Positions 18,659-27,841 of a stretch of DNA of 64,000 nucleotides are shown piece by piece. A program made the translations under genes and the position numbers. The notes beneath the pieces were generated by a model. It saw nothing but the letters and a program-made list of their open reading frames with translations. It was not told the origin of the DNA and searched no databases. Origin of the DNA: Colius striatus (lineage: Eukaryota; Chordata; Aves; Coliiformes; Coliidae); NCBI RefSeq assembly GCF_028858725.1, contig NC_084774.1:1142001-1206000 (forward strand), in the 5' to 3' direction. How positions within the stretch are numbered: position 1 is the first letter of the stretch; each line of letters begins with the position of its first letter.

Positions 18659-19080
18659 CAAAAGTGGAGTGTTGAGGGAAAAAGTGGAGTTTTGAAAGAG
18701 AAAGTTGGGTTTTGAGGGAAAAAATTTGGGGTTTGGTGGAGTCTTGAGGGAAAAGGGATGGTTTTGGTAGAGTTTTGAGGCAAAAGTGAGGGTTTGGAGG
18801 AGATTTGATGTAAAAAATGGAATTCTGAGGGAAAGAGTTAGGTTTTGGTGGAGTTTTGAGGGCAAAAGTGGAGTTTTGAAAGAGAAAGTTGGGTTTTGAG
18901 GGAAAAAAGTTGGGTTTTGGTGGAGTCTTGAGGGAAAATGCTGGGTTGTGGTAGAGTTTTGAGGTAAAAGTGAAGTTTTGGTGGAGGTTTGAGGGCAAAA
19001 GTGGAGTGTTGAGGGCAAAAGTGGGCTTTTGGTGGAGTTCTGAGGGCAAAAGTGGACGTTTGGTGGAGGTCTGAGGGGCA
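18659..19080 (-). repeat. Same minisatellite, reverse arm
   Basis: Begins directly after the forward arm with the reverse complement unit (GGTTTTGGTGGAGT, TTTTGAGGGAAAAAG). About 13 units, again near 31 bp or twice that. The two arms together form an imperfect inverted repeat of about 1.1 kb with almost no spacer. Confidence 0.9.
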
Positions 19081-19109
19081 AAGCATGGAAAAGGAAGCAG
19101 AGGAGAGCA

Positions 19110-19250
19110 GCAGTGGAAAGGGCTCAGGTGGAGGCTGGAGCTGCCCAGAGCTGTTTCCCCGAGGGGGCCGCAGCCCCTGTGCCAGGCTGCCCAGCGAGCT
19201 GGTGGCTTCCCCATCCCTGGTGGGCCCCCAAAGCCGTGGGGCCGAGCTGC
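19110..19250 (+). mobile_element. CR1 3'-region fragment
   Basis: GCCAGGCTGCCCAGCGAGCTGGTGG and CCCATCCCTGGTGGG-type sequence (each broken by small changes) match the late 3' part of CR1. Confidence 0.6.
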
Positions 19251-19589
19251 CGAGGAGACCCTTCCCGAGGCTGTGACCATGGCTTCTGCCAGCTGGCCCT
19301 TGACTGGGCCCTTTTTCCGTCGGAATGCTCTTCCTTATCCTTCCCTGAACCCCTCGGTCGTGGCTCGGGCCTGGGAGGAAGCGCAGAGATCCCAGACGAG
19401 CTCAGCCGTGCGAGCTGTGAGCGAGCCTGAGTTGCTGCAGAGCAGCGAATGAGGGTTTCCCCCCTTTCCCCACACCCCCCATCAGGGCTGGGCAAGGGAG
19501 GGGGAGTTCAGCAAAGCCTTGGGTGATGATACCTCGGCGGTGACACCTCGCTGGCGCGGGCTCGACGCTCCTCTTGGGTGGCAAGAGGC

Positions 19590-19745
19590 TGAACGGGAGC
19601 CGGCGGTGGCCAAGGCGGCCTTTTGTGGGGGCATCAAGGAGAGTGTGGGCAGCAGGATATGGGAGCTGCTCCTGCCCCTCTCCTCTGCCATCTCTGGTGA
19701 GGCTCCATCTGCAGTCCCGTGCCCAGTTCTGGGCTCCCCTTGCTC
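19590..19745 (+). mobile_element. CR1 fragment
   Basis: GGCCAAGGCGGCCTTTTG, AAGGAGAGTGTGGGCAGCAGG, CTCTCCTCTGCC and CCCAGTTCTGGGCTCCCC follow in CR1 order (RT C-terminal/3' region), with small indels. It lies in front of the first MROH exon. Confidence 0.8.
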
Positions 19746-19830
19746 GCTTTGAAGCTCCTCTCAACCTCTGGGGAAGGGTTGGGCCGAGTCCATGTGTTCC
19801 TACAGGCTCTGCCGTGCTTCTCCTGTGTAG

Positions 19831-22119
19831 GTGATGTGCTGTCAGAGGAGACTTTACACGTCCCATTGTCAGAGAAGGATGCTGTGAACTCTTTTTCAAG
19901 CAGCATCAGCAGCTGCAGTGGAAGCTGCGAGAGCAGCTGCAGCGGCAACAGCAACTGTGGATGCGGGTGCAATAGCAGCGGCAGCATGGTGATTAAGGTG
20001 ATGATCCCAGCCCTGCTCCCTCACCCTGGGGAACCCTCTGCTCTCCTACTCATCTGCTCTGCAACCTCTGCACTGTCTCCCTTCGCTCCCCATTTTTGCC
20101 CTTACAAGTTCAGCAAAACCCCACTTTGGCCCTCAAAGCTCAACTTTTGCCCTCAAAACCACACCACAACCCAACTTTTGCTCTCAAAACCCCACTTTTG
20201 CCCTCAAACCTCCACCAAAAACCCAACTTTTGCCCTTTAAACTCTACTTTTGTCCTCAAAGCTCCACCAAAACCCAACTTTTCCCCTCAAAACACCTCCA
20301 AAACCCAGTATTTGCCCTCAAAACTCCACTGTTGCCCTTAAAACTCAACTTTTGGCCTCATAATCCCACCAAAACCCAATTTTTGCCCTCAAAACTCCAC
20401 GTTTGCCCTCAAAACTCCCCAAAAACACAACTTTTGCCTTCAAAACTTCACCAAAAGCCAACTTTTGGCTTCAAAACTCCCCCCAAACCCATCTTATGCC
20501 CTCAAAAGTCTTCTTTTGGCCTCAGAACTCACCCAAAACCCCACACTTGGCCTCCAGACTCCTTCAGAACCCTCTTCCCCGTCTCCAGGCTCAAGTTCCC
20601 CTGGGGCAAGTCTGGGCTCGTTTCCTCCTGTCGCTCAGTACCGCTGTCAACCTCCCTCCAGGTCCTTTACACCAGCCCAGCTCTCAAGCAGTGCTGCTCA
20701 GCCGAGCTGCTGGAGGAACAGCTCTCGCCTACTGAGAAGACAGACATGGTCGTCTCGGTCATTGAGGCCTTGGGAGGAGACCAAGTGCCCCAGAAGCACA
20801 AAGCCGTCCTGGACGCCGCCGTGAGAAACCTGAGCTCCTGGCTTTGGGATGTAAGTTTGCCCCGAGGTTGGCTTTCCTCCTCCCTGAACCCACCCAAAGC
20901 GGCAGAGGGGGCTGGGAGAGGGGCAGGAGCTTTAGAGGAGGACGGGTCGACATGGCCACACTCCCCTCCTCCAGGTGTCAAGAATCATGAGGTGCATCCA
21001 TGAGGTGATGGCCAAGGTGTGCATGGGGTTCTCCCAAACGCAGCTGCAGGTCCTCCTGAAGACGCTGGTCGAGCACTACCCCAGCCAGTTGTGTCAGAGC
21101 CTGTGGATGTTCTCTCCAAGTCAGGACAGGTACTGACCTGAGCGGCCGCCAGGCTTTGTTCTCCACACCGTCCCCACGCCTCCCAGCCCCATGAGCCGAG
21201 CCTCCTCCTTCCCACCCCGTGAGGAAAACCACCTCAACCTTCCTCCTGAGTGTCCCAAGAGGGAGGGGGAAGGTGCCAAGAGGCACCTGGAGCCAACCCT
21301 GCTGCTGCTTCCCGCAGGGCTGCCATGGCCATGTTGGAGGTGATATTCTCCACGCCCAAACTACTGTGTTCAGCCTTGAAGGAGATGCTGGCGCTGCTCC
21401 AGCACAGGCTGTTCCAGAAGGTGTTCAGCTCCGACGTGGACGACACCTACATCTACCCCCTGGCTGTGAGTGGGGACTCAGTGGCACGTGGAGTGCTGGG
21501 GGTGGGAAGGGAATCTTCAGGGATCATCCAGCCCAAGCCCCTCGTCAAGCCTAGCTGATCTCAGCAGAAAGCTTCTGCTGTCAAAACGCACCCAAACCCT
21601 CACCTTTCCCCTCAAAACGCACCCAAACCCTCACCTTTCGCCTCAAAACGCCACCAAAATGCCACTTTTCCCCTCCAACTCCTCCCAGCCCTCCTCAGTG
21701 CCTCTCCTGCCCCTGCAGATCCTGGCTGGGGCTCACCCTGGCATCAACTTCGCCTCCATCTACAAGTTTTGTCGCTTCCTCAAGTGGCCTCGCAGCCCGA
21801 TGCTGCCCCTGGTGCTCACAGCCCTCCTCACCTTGTGTGAGGACACCAAGACGGTACGTGCTGATCCAGCCAAGCACAGCCTGTGAGTTCTGGGGGTAAA
21901 AAGGGCTGCTGTGGCTTCACCACAACCTCTTTCCCCTCCCAGGCCAGGACCATCAGCTTGCTGGTGCCTGATATCTTGGAGCTCATGGCACATGCCAGCA
22001 CTGATGTCAAGGTGAAGGCTTTGGCCATCTTGAGGAGGGTGTTTGGAGCCGTGAAGAAACGAGACCCCAAGCCCACGATCATGAAGCTCTGTGAAGAGCT
22101 GCCACGGTTCTTTGATGAT
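19831..22119 (+). CDS. Maestro HEAT-like repeat (MROH) gene, six exons, partial
   Basis: Exons with GT/AG borders: 19831-19997, 20662-20850, 20975-21129, 21318-21465, 21719-21853 and 21943-22119; all join in one frame. After a Ser/Cys-rich first piece, the protein is alpha-helical and HEAT-like, with segments typical of MROH proteins: YTSPALKQCCSAELLEEQ, RCIHEVMAKVCMG, AMAMLEVIFSTPKLL, NFASIYKFCRFLKWPRSPM, and LVPDILELMAHASTDVKVKAL. MROH proteins are large HEAT scaffolds of poorly known role, several being testis-biased. Only about 320 residues are here. The last exon has a donor (GTGAGG) but no further exon before the kinase retrocopy 70 bp on, and no start codon is evident, so both ends are missing. 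It may be a gene fragment or pseudogene, though no stop interrupts the exons. Confidence 0.75.
20085..20600 (+). repeat. CTCAAAACTCCACC minisatellite in MROH intron 1
   Basis: About 16 units of near 31 bp, CCTCAAAACTCCACCAAAACC with AACTTTTGCC tails. Same family and orientation as 17975-18658, but with TTTTGCC rather than TTTTCC tails, showing locus-specific homogenisation. Confidence 0.9.
21585..21690 (+). repeat. Short array of the same minisatellite in a later MROH intron
   Basis: Three to four units of CCTCAAAACGCACCCAAACC with TCACCTTTC tails, lying between the exons ending 21465 and starting 21719. Confidence 0.8.
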
Positions 22120-22190
22120 GTGAGGAGCTGCTGGGAGCTTCGGTGGCATCTGTGGGGAGGATGGTTTTGGGCTTCCCCAGCTCTCCCACC

Positions 22191-23060
22191 ATGTCTGATG
22201 CTGTGGCGCTGGCAAAGAAAGGCTACAGCCTGAGAAAGACACTCGGAGAAGGCTCTTATGGGAAAGTGAAATCTGCCCACTGTGTCCAGCTGAAACGCAA
22301 CGTGGCCCTCAAGATAATCAACAAGAGAAAAGCTACTCAGCACTTCCTGGAAAGATTTCTGCCCAGGGAAATCGAGGCATTGAGATGTTTGCAGCACTCC
22401 TCAATCACCAAAACCTTTGAGATTTTTCAGACACCAGCTAGGAAAGTGTACAGAGTGTTGGAGCTGGGGGAAAAGGGAGACCTCCTGGACTACATGGGGA
22501 TCACAGGAGCTATGACAGAGGACATCGCTGGCACCAAGTTTCAGCAGCTGGCATCTGCCATCAAGTATTGCCACAACTTGGACGTTGCTCACAGGGAGCT
22601 GCAATGTGAGAACATCCCTCTCCATGCACATCTCAGTGTCAAGCTGGCAGACTTTGGCTTTTCCAAATTCCTGTCTCGGGAGGAAAAAGGCAGAATTGTT
22701 CTCAGCCAAACCTTCTGTTGTTCTCCTGCGTACGCAGCCCCTGAAGTGCTGGAGGAAATTCCCTCTGACCCCAGGACTGCTGACACATGGACTCTGGGTG
22801 TCAGCCTGTACTCAATGGTCTGGGCTTCGTTGCCTTTCGATGATTCCAACGTCAGCAAAATGACCCGTGTTCAGAAACGACAGCGGATCCCCTTCCCCAG
22901 TCCAAACATCTGACTGCAGAGTGCAGGGATCTCGTTCACCGCTTGCTCCAGCCCGTCGTGGCTCAGAGGTTGTGCGTAGATGAAGTCTTGAAGCACTCAT
23001 GGCTGCACACTCCAAAATGCACGATCCCTTTGCCTCTGCCAGCTGCAAAAGAGGGTGAGT
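22191..23060 (+). pseudogene. Testis-specific serine kinase-like (TSSK) retrocopy, broken
   Basis: An intronless protein kinase frame of 240 codons opens at ATG 22191. The Gly loop (GEGSYGKV, residues 19-26), the VALK lysine 41, DFG (ADFGFSK) and APE (AAPEVL) are present, and the WTLGVSLY block resembles TSSK kinases. In the catalytic loop HRD reads HRE (Asp to Glu at residue 136, codon 22596-22598) and the following LKCEN reads LQCEN, so phosphotransfer is probably lost. The frame stops at 22911-22913; matching C-lobe sequence (CRDLVHRLLQP) continues in another frame to about 23060, so there is a frameshift. TSSKs act in spermatid development. AATAAA at 23436-23441 would fit the copy's 3' end. 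No poly(A) tail is visible. Confidence 0.8.
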
Positions 23061-23435
23061 GTTCCCAAATCCTTTGTGAAGGAAAGCCTGGGCACTACCA
23101 GCAAGCCAAATCCCCTTCTGTATACGGGGGAGGAGAGAAGGACAAAGGATCCTCTTAAGGACAGCTTTACTTTCCAAGTCAGGAAACCAGCGACTCCACA
23201 TCTCAGTGCTGTCTCTGGCACGGGATAATTCTTCCCTGCTCCAGCTGAGGATAGAGAGGGATGAAGAAGAACACTCAGCTGCTGAAGTAAACGCATTTCA
23301 CCTCCTCACAAAATGTGCCAACTTGATAGGGGTTTATCGTTTCTTGACAGTTTTTCCTGATGGGCTCTGCTGCTGCTTTTGCTTAATGTTGTTGTGGCAT
23401 CTTTGAGGCGTTCTTCAGTTTCTTACAAAACCGGT

Positions 23436-23441
23436 AATAAA
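23436..23441 (+). terminator. AATAAA after the kinase retrocopy
   Basis: Canonical hexamer about 520 bp after the internal stop of the TSSK-like copy and before the CR1 element. Confidence 0.5.
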
Positions 23442-23574
23442 GAATGGATTAAAACTATTTCTGAAATCAAGGAAAAGCATTTCTCGTGATAAACTCTTCC
23501 TGTTTCGGTCTAGAAAGAATTAACAAGGACAAAATGATACCCAACGTATTTTCCCTCTTGCTTCCTAGCAGCTG

Positions 23575-24778
23575 TTACTTGATTCTGAGCTCTTGGCCAG
23601 AGCTTGCAGGGGTGCAACCAGGAAGGCTGAAGCCCTTCTACAATCAAATCTAGCCAGGACAGTTAAGGAAAACAAGAAGGGGTTTTTCAGGCACATTGGT
23701 AGTAAAAGGAAGCTGAGGGGGAATGTGGGCCCCCTGCTGAACACAGAGGGTGCCCTGGTGACCGAGGACGCAGAGGAGGCCGAAGTACTGAATGCCGCCT
23801 TTGCTTCGGTCTTTACGGCCACGGCCGACCCTAGGGAAGCCCAGTCCAGCAAGGACAGTCGGGTGGCCTGGACAGCAGAGGACTTGCCCTGGGTGGAAGA
23901 GGAAGAGGTAAAAGGCTTGTTGGCTGAGCTTAACACTCATAAGTCAATGGGTCCCAATGGGATGCATCCGAGAGTGCTGAGGGAGCTGCTGATGCGATTG
24001 CTAAGCCTCACTCCATCATGTTTGAACAACCATGGAGGACAGGCGAGGTACCTGAGGGCTGGAGCAAGGCCAGTGTCACTGCATTCAGTGCTGCCATTCA
24101 GTGACATCAGGACAGGCTGGAGAGTTGGGCAGAGAGAAACTTCACGAGGTTCAACAAGGACAAGGGCAGAGTCCTGCAGCTGGGAAGGAACAACCCCCTG
24201 CACCAGGACAGGCTGGGGATTGACCTGCTGGAGAGCAGCTCTGCAGACACAGACCTGGGAGTGCTGGTTGAGGGAGGTTCTGCTCCTCCTCTACTCTGCC
24301 AAGGGTAGAACTGCTGGAGAGAGGCCAGTGCAGGGCCACCAGGATGCTGAGGGGACTGGAGCATCTTCCTTATGAGGAAAGGGTGCGGGACCTGGGGCTG
24401 TTCAGTCTGGAGGAGACTGAGGGGGGATCTAATTAATAGTGACAAATATCTCACTGGTGGGTGTCAGGAGGTTGGGGCAGCACTTTTTTCGATGGTATCT
24501 AGCAACAGGACAAGGGCTGATGGGATGAAGCTGGAACAAAAGTTTCCATTTCAACATAAGGACAAACTGTTTCCCTGTGAGATGAGGGAGCCCTGGCCCA
24601 GGCTGCCCAGGGAGGGTGAGGAGGCTCCTTCCTTGGAGGGCTTCAAGACCTCCTGCATGACATGTTCCCGCGTGACCTGATGTAGGTGGGAGCTGCTTCT
24701 GCAGGGGGTTGGACTGGATGAGCTCTACAGGTCCCTTTAACCCCCACCGTGCTGTGATTCTGTGATTCTATGAAAAAA
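23575..24778 (+). mobile_element. CR1 LINE, internally deleted
   Basis: The 5' part (about 23593-24010) encodes CR1 ORF2 sequence between endonuclease and RT (ENKKGFFRHIGSKRK, VGPLLNTEGALVTED, HKSMGPNGMHPRVLREL). Most RT is then missing: the sequence jumps to the CR1 3' part (AACCCCCTGCACCAGG, GGCCAGTGCAGGGCCACC, CTGGCCCAGGCTGCCCAGG) and ends with GTGATTCTGTGATTCTATG. ORF2 encodes the endonuclease/RT for target-primed retrotransposition; this copy is dead. It ends about 180 bp before duplication copy B. Confidence 0.93.
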
Positions 24779-25139
24779 GATTCTGAGGGAGAACCACTAG
24801 AATGCTGAGATGGAAAGAGCAGCCGAGCTCCGGACTGGTCTGTGCCCCACACCCTCTTCTGCCCCACTGCCCCGGGTCCCCAGCTGCTTCCTGCAGTGTT
24901 CCTCTCTCCCTGTTCTTCTCTCCTTGCAGCACTGATTCCCCTCGAGGCGTCAGAGCCTGGGTGCTTTCCTCTTGCCGTAACTGCGCACCGTTGGCTGAAT
25001 CTTTCTGGGCTGCAGCCGGGCTGTTTCAGTCTGGGCTGAGCAGACTCACTGCAAACATCTCGAGATTGCTTGCACACTGAAAAGGCTCCAAAGGCTGTTG
25101 TGATTTAAAGCCAGCTGACAATAAGCAAAGCCTGCAGTT

Positions 25140-25280
25140 GTTCACTGCGCCCCACCTCAGCAGGGCAAGGAGGAGAATCAGGGGGAAAAGATGAAGCTTT
25201 GTGGGTTGAGATAAGGAGAGTTTAATAAAACACCACGAGGAGAGAACAAAGCGTCACAAGAGCAGCAAAGGAAAGCAGCA
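25140..25280 (-). mobile_element. LTR fragment in duplication copy B
   Basis: Same R/U5-like fragment as at 7160-7300, with the minus-strand ATTAAA at 25221-25226. It was carried along by the segmental duplication. Confidence 0.6.
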
Positions 25281-25543
25281 AAGGAGCGATGGCAGGTGCA
25301 AGGGCTCAGTGCCTGCAGCCCGACGCTTAGTCCCGATGGAAAGGCCGCAGTTGTCACGCGTGGACTGTGCTGCCGTGTCCTCGGGCTCCCGAGGAGAGGC
25401 TCCCGCGGTGCCTGTGGCCACTCTCAGCGTGCTGCAGCCATGAGCCAAGGCGCACAGAAGGAACCCGGCCTGGCCCCTCTCAGCCTGCGCCGGGGGCTGA
25501 TTCAGAGGGAGATGTTTGTGTCTCAGGAGCGCAGCCAGCGCAG

Positions 25544-26083
25544 CTACGCGTAGTCCCCGGAGCTCAGCACATAGTCCAGGAGCCGCCGCAGCCAGGCGGG
25601 ATCTCGGCGGCGCGCCAGCAGGAAGCTGAGCTGCCGGTCCGTGCTGTGATCCCCGGAGCCCAGCTCGTGGTCCAGGAGCCGCCGCAGCCACAGCGGCTCC
25701 TGGCGGGGCCACGGCACGTGGCGGGGCCGCCTGCGCCTGTCCTGCAGCCCGGCGGGGCCGCGCTGCCCACGCTCAGCCCCGGCTCTCCGGCCCCGCTGCC
25801 CTCTGGGCCCCCGCCGCCGCCGCCCCTGCGGCTGCGGCCCCGGCCCCGCAGCGGGATGGAGGCGGCCGTGAGGCTGCCGGGCCCCCCCGGCGTCGCCCTC
25901 CTCTGCAGGCAGGAGGCAGAGGGCCAGGATGGGCTGGTGGCACAGCGGGCAGTGGGCGGCGGCCCAGCGCTGGGCGCAGGCCTGGCACAAGGCGTGCCAG
26001 CACGGCTCCAGGGCACAGGGCCGTTGCAGGGGACCGAGGCAGACGGGGCAACCGTCCCTCTGCTCCTGCCTGGGCACCTCCAT
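25544..26083 (-). CDS. RING-finger protein, copy B (179 aa)
   Basis: Starts at the ATG 26081-26083 in the same strong context as copy A. All eight RING zinc ligands (residues 12-48) are conserved. The Gly/Arg-rich middle and both WLRRLLD modules are present. It ends seven residues earlier than copy A because a CAG codon is TAG here (near 25546); the lost tail is QLRWLRF. Other changes are scattered (for example GPRGQ for GPGGQ), without frameshift, so the reading frame may have been kept by selection or be too young to decay. The distal promoter elements of copy A are missing. Likely an E3 ligase if expressed. Confidence 0.7.
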   Translation of the reverse strand: MEVPRQEQRDGCPVCLGPLQRPCALEPCWHALCQACAQRWAAAHCPLCHQPILALCLLPAEEGDAGGARQPHGRLHPAAGPGPQPQGRRRRGPRGQRGRRAGAERGQRGPAGLQDRRRRPRHVPWPRQEPLWLRRLLDHELGSGDHSTDRQLSFLLARRRDPAWLRRLLDYVLSSGDYA

Positions 26084-26413
26084 GGCCGCTGCTGGCACTT
26101 GCTGTCCTCTCAGCTGCTGGCGGGTCGGGATCTCAGTCACCGCAGGCAGGACTCGCCGGCTGCCACCGGTGGGACTCAAAGGCTTCAGGCGCTGCTGCTG
26201 CGACTCGGCGGCTCCTCAGGCACGTGCCGACGTCTGGCTGCTGAGGGCAGGACTCGAGGGCTCGGCTGCTGCCTCCAGGGCTCGACGTCTGCCGTGTGCT
26301 GGGCAGTCTGCAGCTGGGCTGCTGCCGTGTCCCACAGGGGCCTGTGACTGTCTGTGACATCACAAGGCTGTCGGGAGCACGGCCAGGAGCATCCTCCCCG
26401 TGCTGCAGGAGCA

Positions 26414-27166
26414 TTCCTGACTGGCCGACACTCTTTGATCCTATCCAGCATTCTCCAAAAGTTACACATTTCTCATCCTGTTCAGGTTTCAAGGCTCCAG
26501 CTTCCACCTTGGTGCCTTGCTAGACCATTCTGTGAAAGGCCCTGAGGAGGAGGTGTCTTTCAGCAGCTCCCTCCCCAGTAGGCAGAAGGAGACCTGCGAG
26601 TCTCCCTCAGCAGTCAGAAGCAACAGCGGAACAGAGCTACACTGACTCCTGGTTTGCACAGCAGGGCTTCCTTGCGACTCTGAAAGGGAGGAACACAGGC
26701 CTGGTTAGTTCAGAAACCCTCAGTGCAGCTGAACAGTCAATCTCAGCAGCAAAGAGAAGGATTACAGTGCCAGCAGCAAAGAGCCTTTTTCCTTCCACTC
26801 TCCAGTAGCCTTTCGTACTGGCCATATGGGGCTGTTAAAGGGGCATCGAGTCCTGCTGATCACCCCTTGGCTCTCCAATTGATGGATCAGTTTGTAGATG
26901 GGAATCAGAGTCCCATCTAGAATCTAGAGATTTCTGCATTTCCCAAGGAAGCACTCAGCACACTGGAGCGCTGGAATCTCACTCAAAGGGCACTCTATGG
27001 AGGGGGAGAGAGGTTCAGTCTGTGACTGGTAACAGAGGGTAGCGGTGACGTCCTCCCGACCTGTCTACAATGGTGTCTTCCCATAATATTCCTCCTCTCT
27101 TAAGCCATTTTTATACTCGTAGATGGATCTGGAGTGACTCCAGTCACACAGGCCTTTGTGGTAAGC
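26414..27166. other. No gene recognised
   Basis: Noncoding. The stretch near 27090-27150 (ATTTTTATACTCGTAG, GGAGTGACTCCAGTCAC) has a TATA-like box and a short inverted repeat and may be LTR-derived, but I could not define an element. Confidence 0.35.
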
Positions 27167-27588
27167 TGTCTTGGTTTGAGCCAGGAGCCAGGAGCCAGGA
27201 AAGGGCACAGCCTGAACAGCTGACCCAGGCTGACCAGCAGGTATTCGATACCATCCTCACGTCATGCCCAGTATATAGGTGGGGGCTGGCTGGAAGAAGC
27301 TCTCTCCCGGGGGCACGGGCTCTCGGTCGCTGGTCCAGAGCAGTCACTTAGGTCGGGTCCCAGGTGGTGAGCAACTGCATCACTCACCAGTTTTCTTTGT
27401 AATATCCCCTTGTCTTTGTTATAGTTGTTCCTCTTCAATTTTCCCCAGTAAACTGTTCTTATTTCAACTTACACGGGCTCTTTTACCTCCTTCCTCCCTC
27501 TCCGATCCCCTCCGCGTTCCGTCGGGAGGGGGAGAGGGAGGAGTCGCGGTTTCCTTCCCCTTTGCTCCGGCTGGGCAAAACCACGACA
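27167..27588 (+). mobile_element. Solo-type LTR, about 422 bp
   Basis: Starts TGTCTTGGTTTGAGCC and ends GGGCAAAACCACGACA; the ends are imperfect inverted repeats, and TG...CA termini are present. GTATATAGG near 27272 is TATA-like. A CAGTAAACTG stretch and a T-rich block precede the U5-like C/T-rich end. The same terminal motif (CCACGACA) closes the LTR at 36893. No clear target-site duplication flanks it. Confidence 0.75.
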
Positions 27589-27594
27589 ACATCT

Positions 27595-27840
27595 TGGGGT
27601 AAACATGAGGTTTTGGTGGAGTTTGGAGGGCAAAAGGTAAGTTTGGGTGCATTTTTGAGGGAAAAAGCATAGTTTTGGTGGGGTTGTGAGGCAAAAGGAG
27701 AATGTTTGATGGAGCTTTGAGGGAAAAAGTGTAGTCTTGGTGCAGTTTGATTTTAAAAGGTGGGTTCCAGGAAACTTCTGAATACAAATCAGGTTTTTGG
27801 TGTGGTTTTGAAGGAAATAGTGAGGCTTTTGTTAAGCTTT
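27595..27840 (-). repeat. CTCAAAACTCCACC minisatellite, minus orientation
   Basis: Units of GAGGTTTTGGTGGAGTTT with GGGCAAAAGG spacers, the reverse complement of the 17975 and 20085 arrays. It separates the LTR from the truncated 3' end of ERV-B pol. Confidence 0.85.
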
Positions 27841-27841
27841 G

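Larger units (their letters stand above)
24955..26413. repeat. Segmental duplication, copy B
   Basis: Partner of 6975-8433 in the same orientation. Homology ends at TGCTGCAGGAGCA, after which the flanks are unrelated, so the CRE and ATTGG box upstream of gene A are absent here. Confidence 0.97.

Noticed and set aside
18648-19280. 210-codon minus-strand frame rich in Pro, Ser, Phe and Lys
   Set aside because: Translation of the CTCAAAACTCCACC minisatellite; no real protein features.
22143-22190. Upstream start for the kinase frame at 22143
   Set aside because: The codon there is GTG; the ATG at 22191 fits the start expected of TSSK proteins.
27167-27588. Target-site duplication around the LTR
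   Set aside because: The flanking bases (GTAAGC and ACATCT) do not match, so a clean solo-LTR origin is not claimed.
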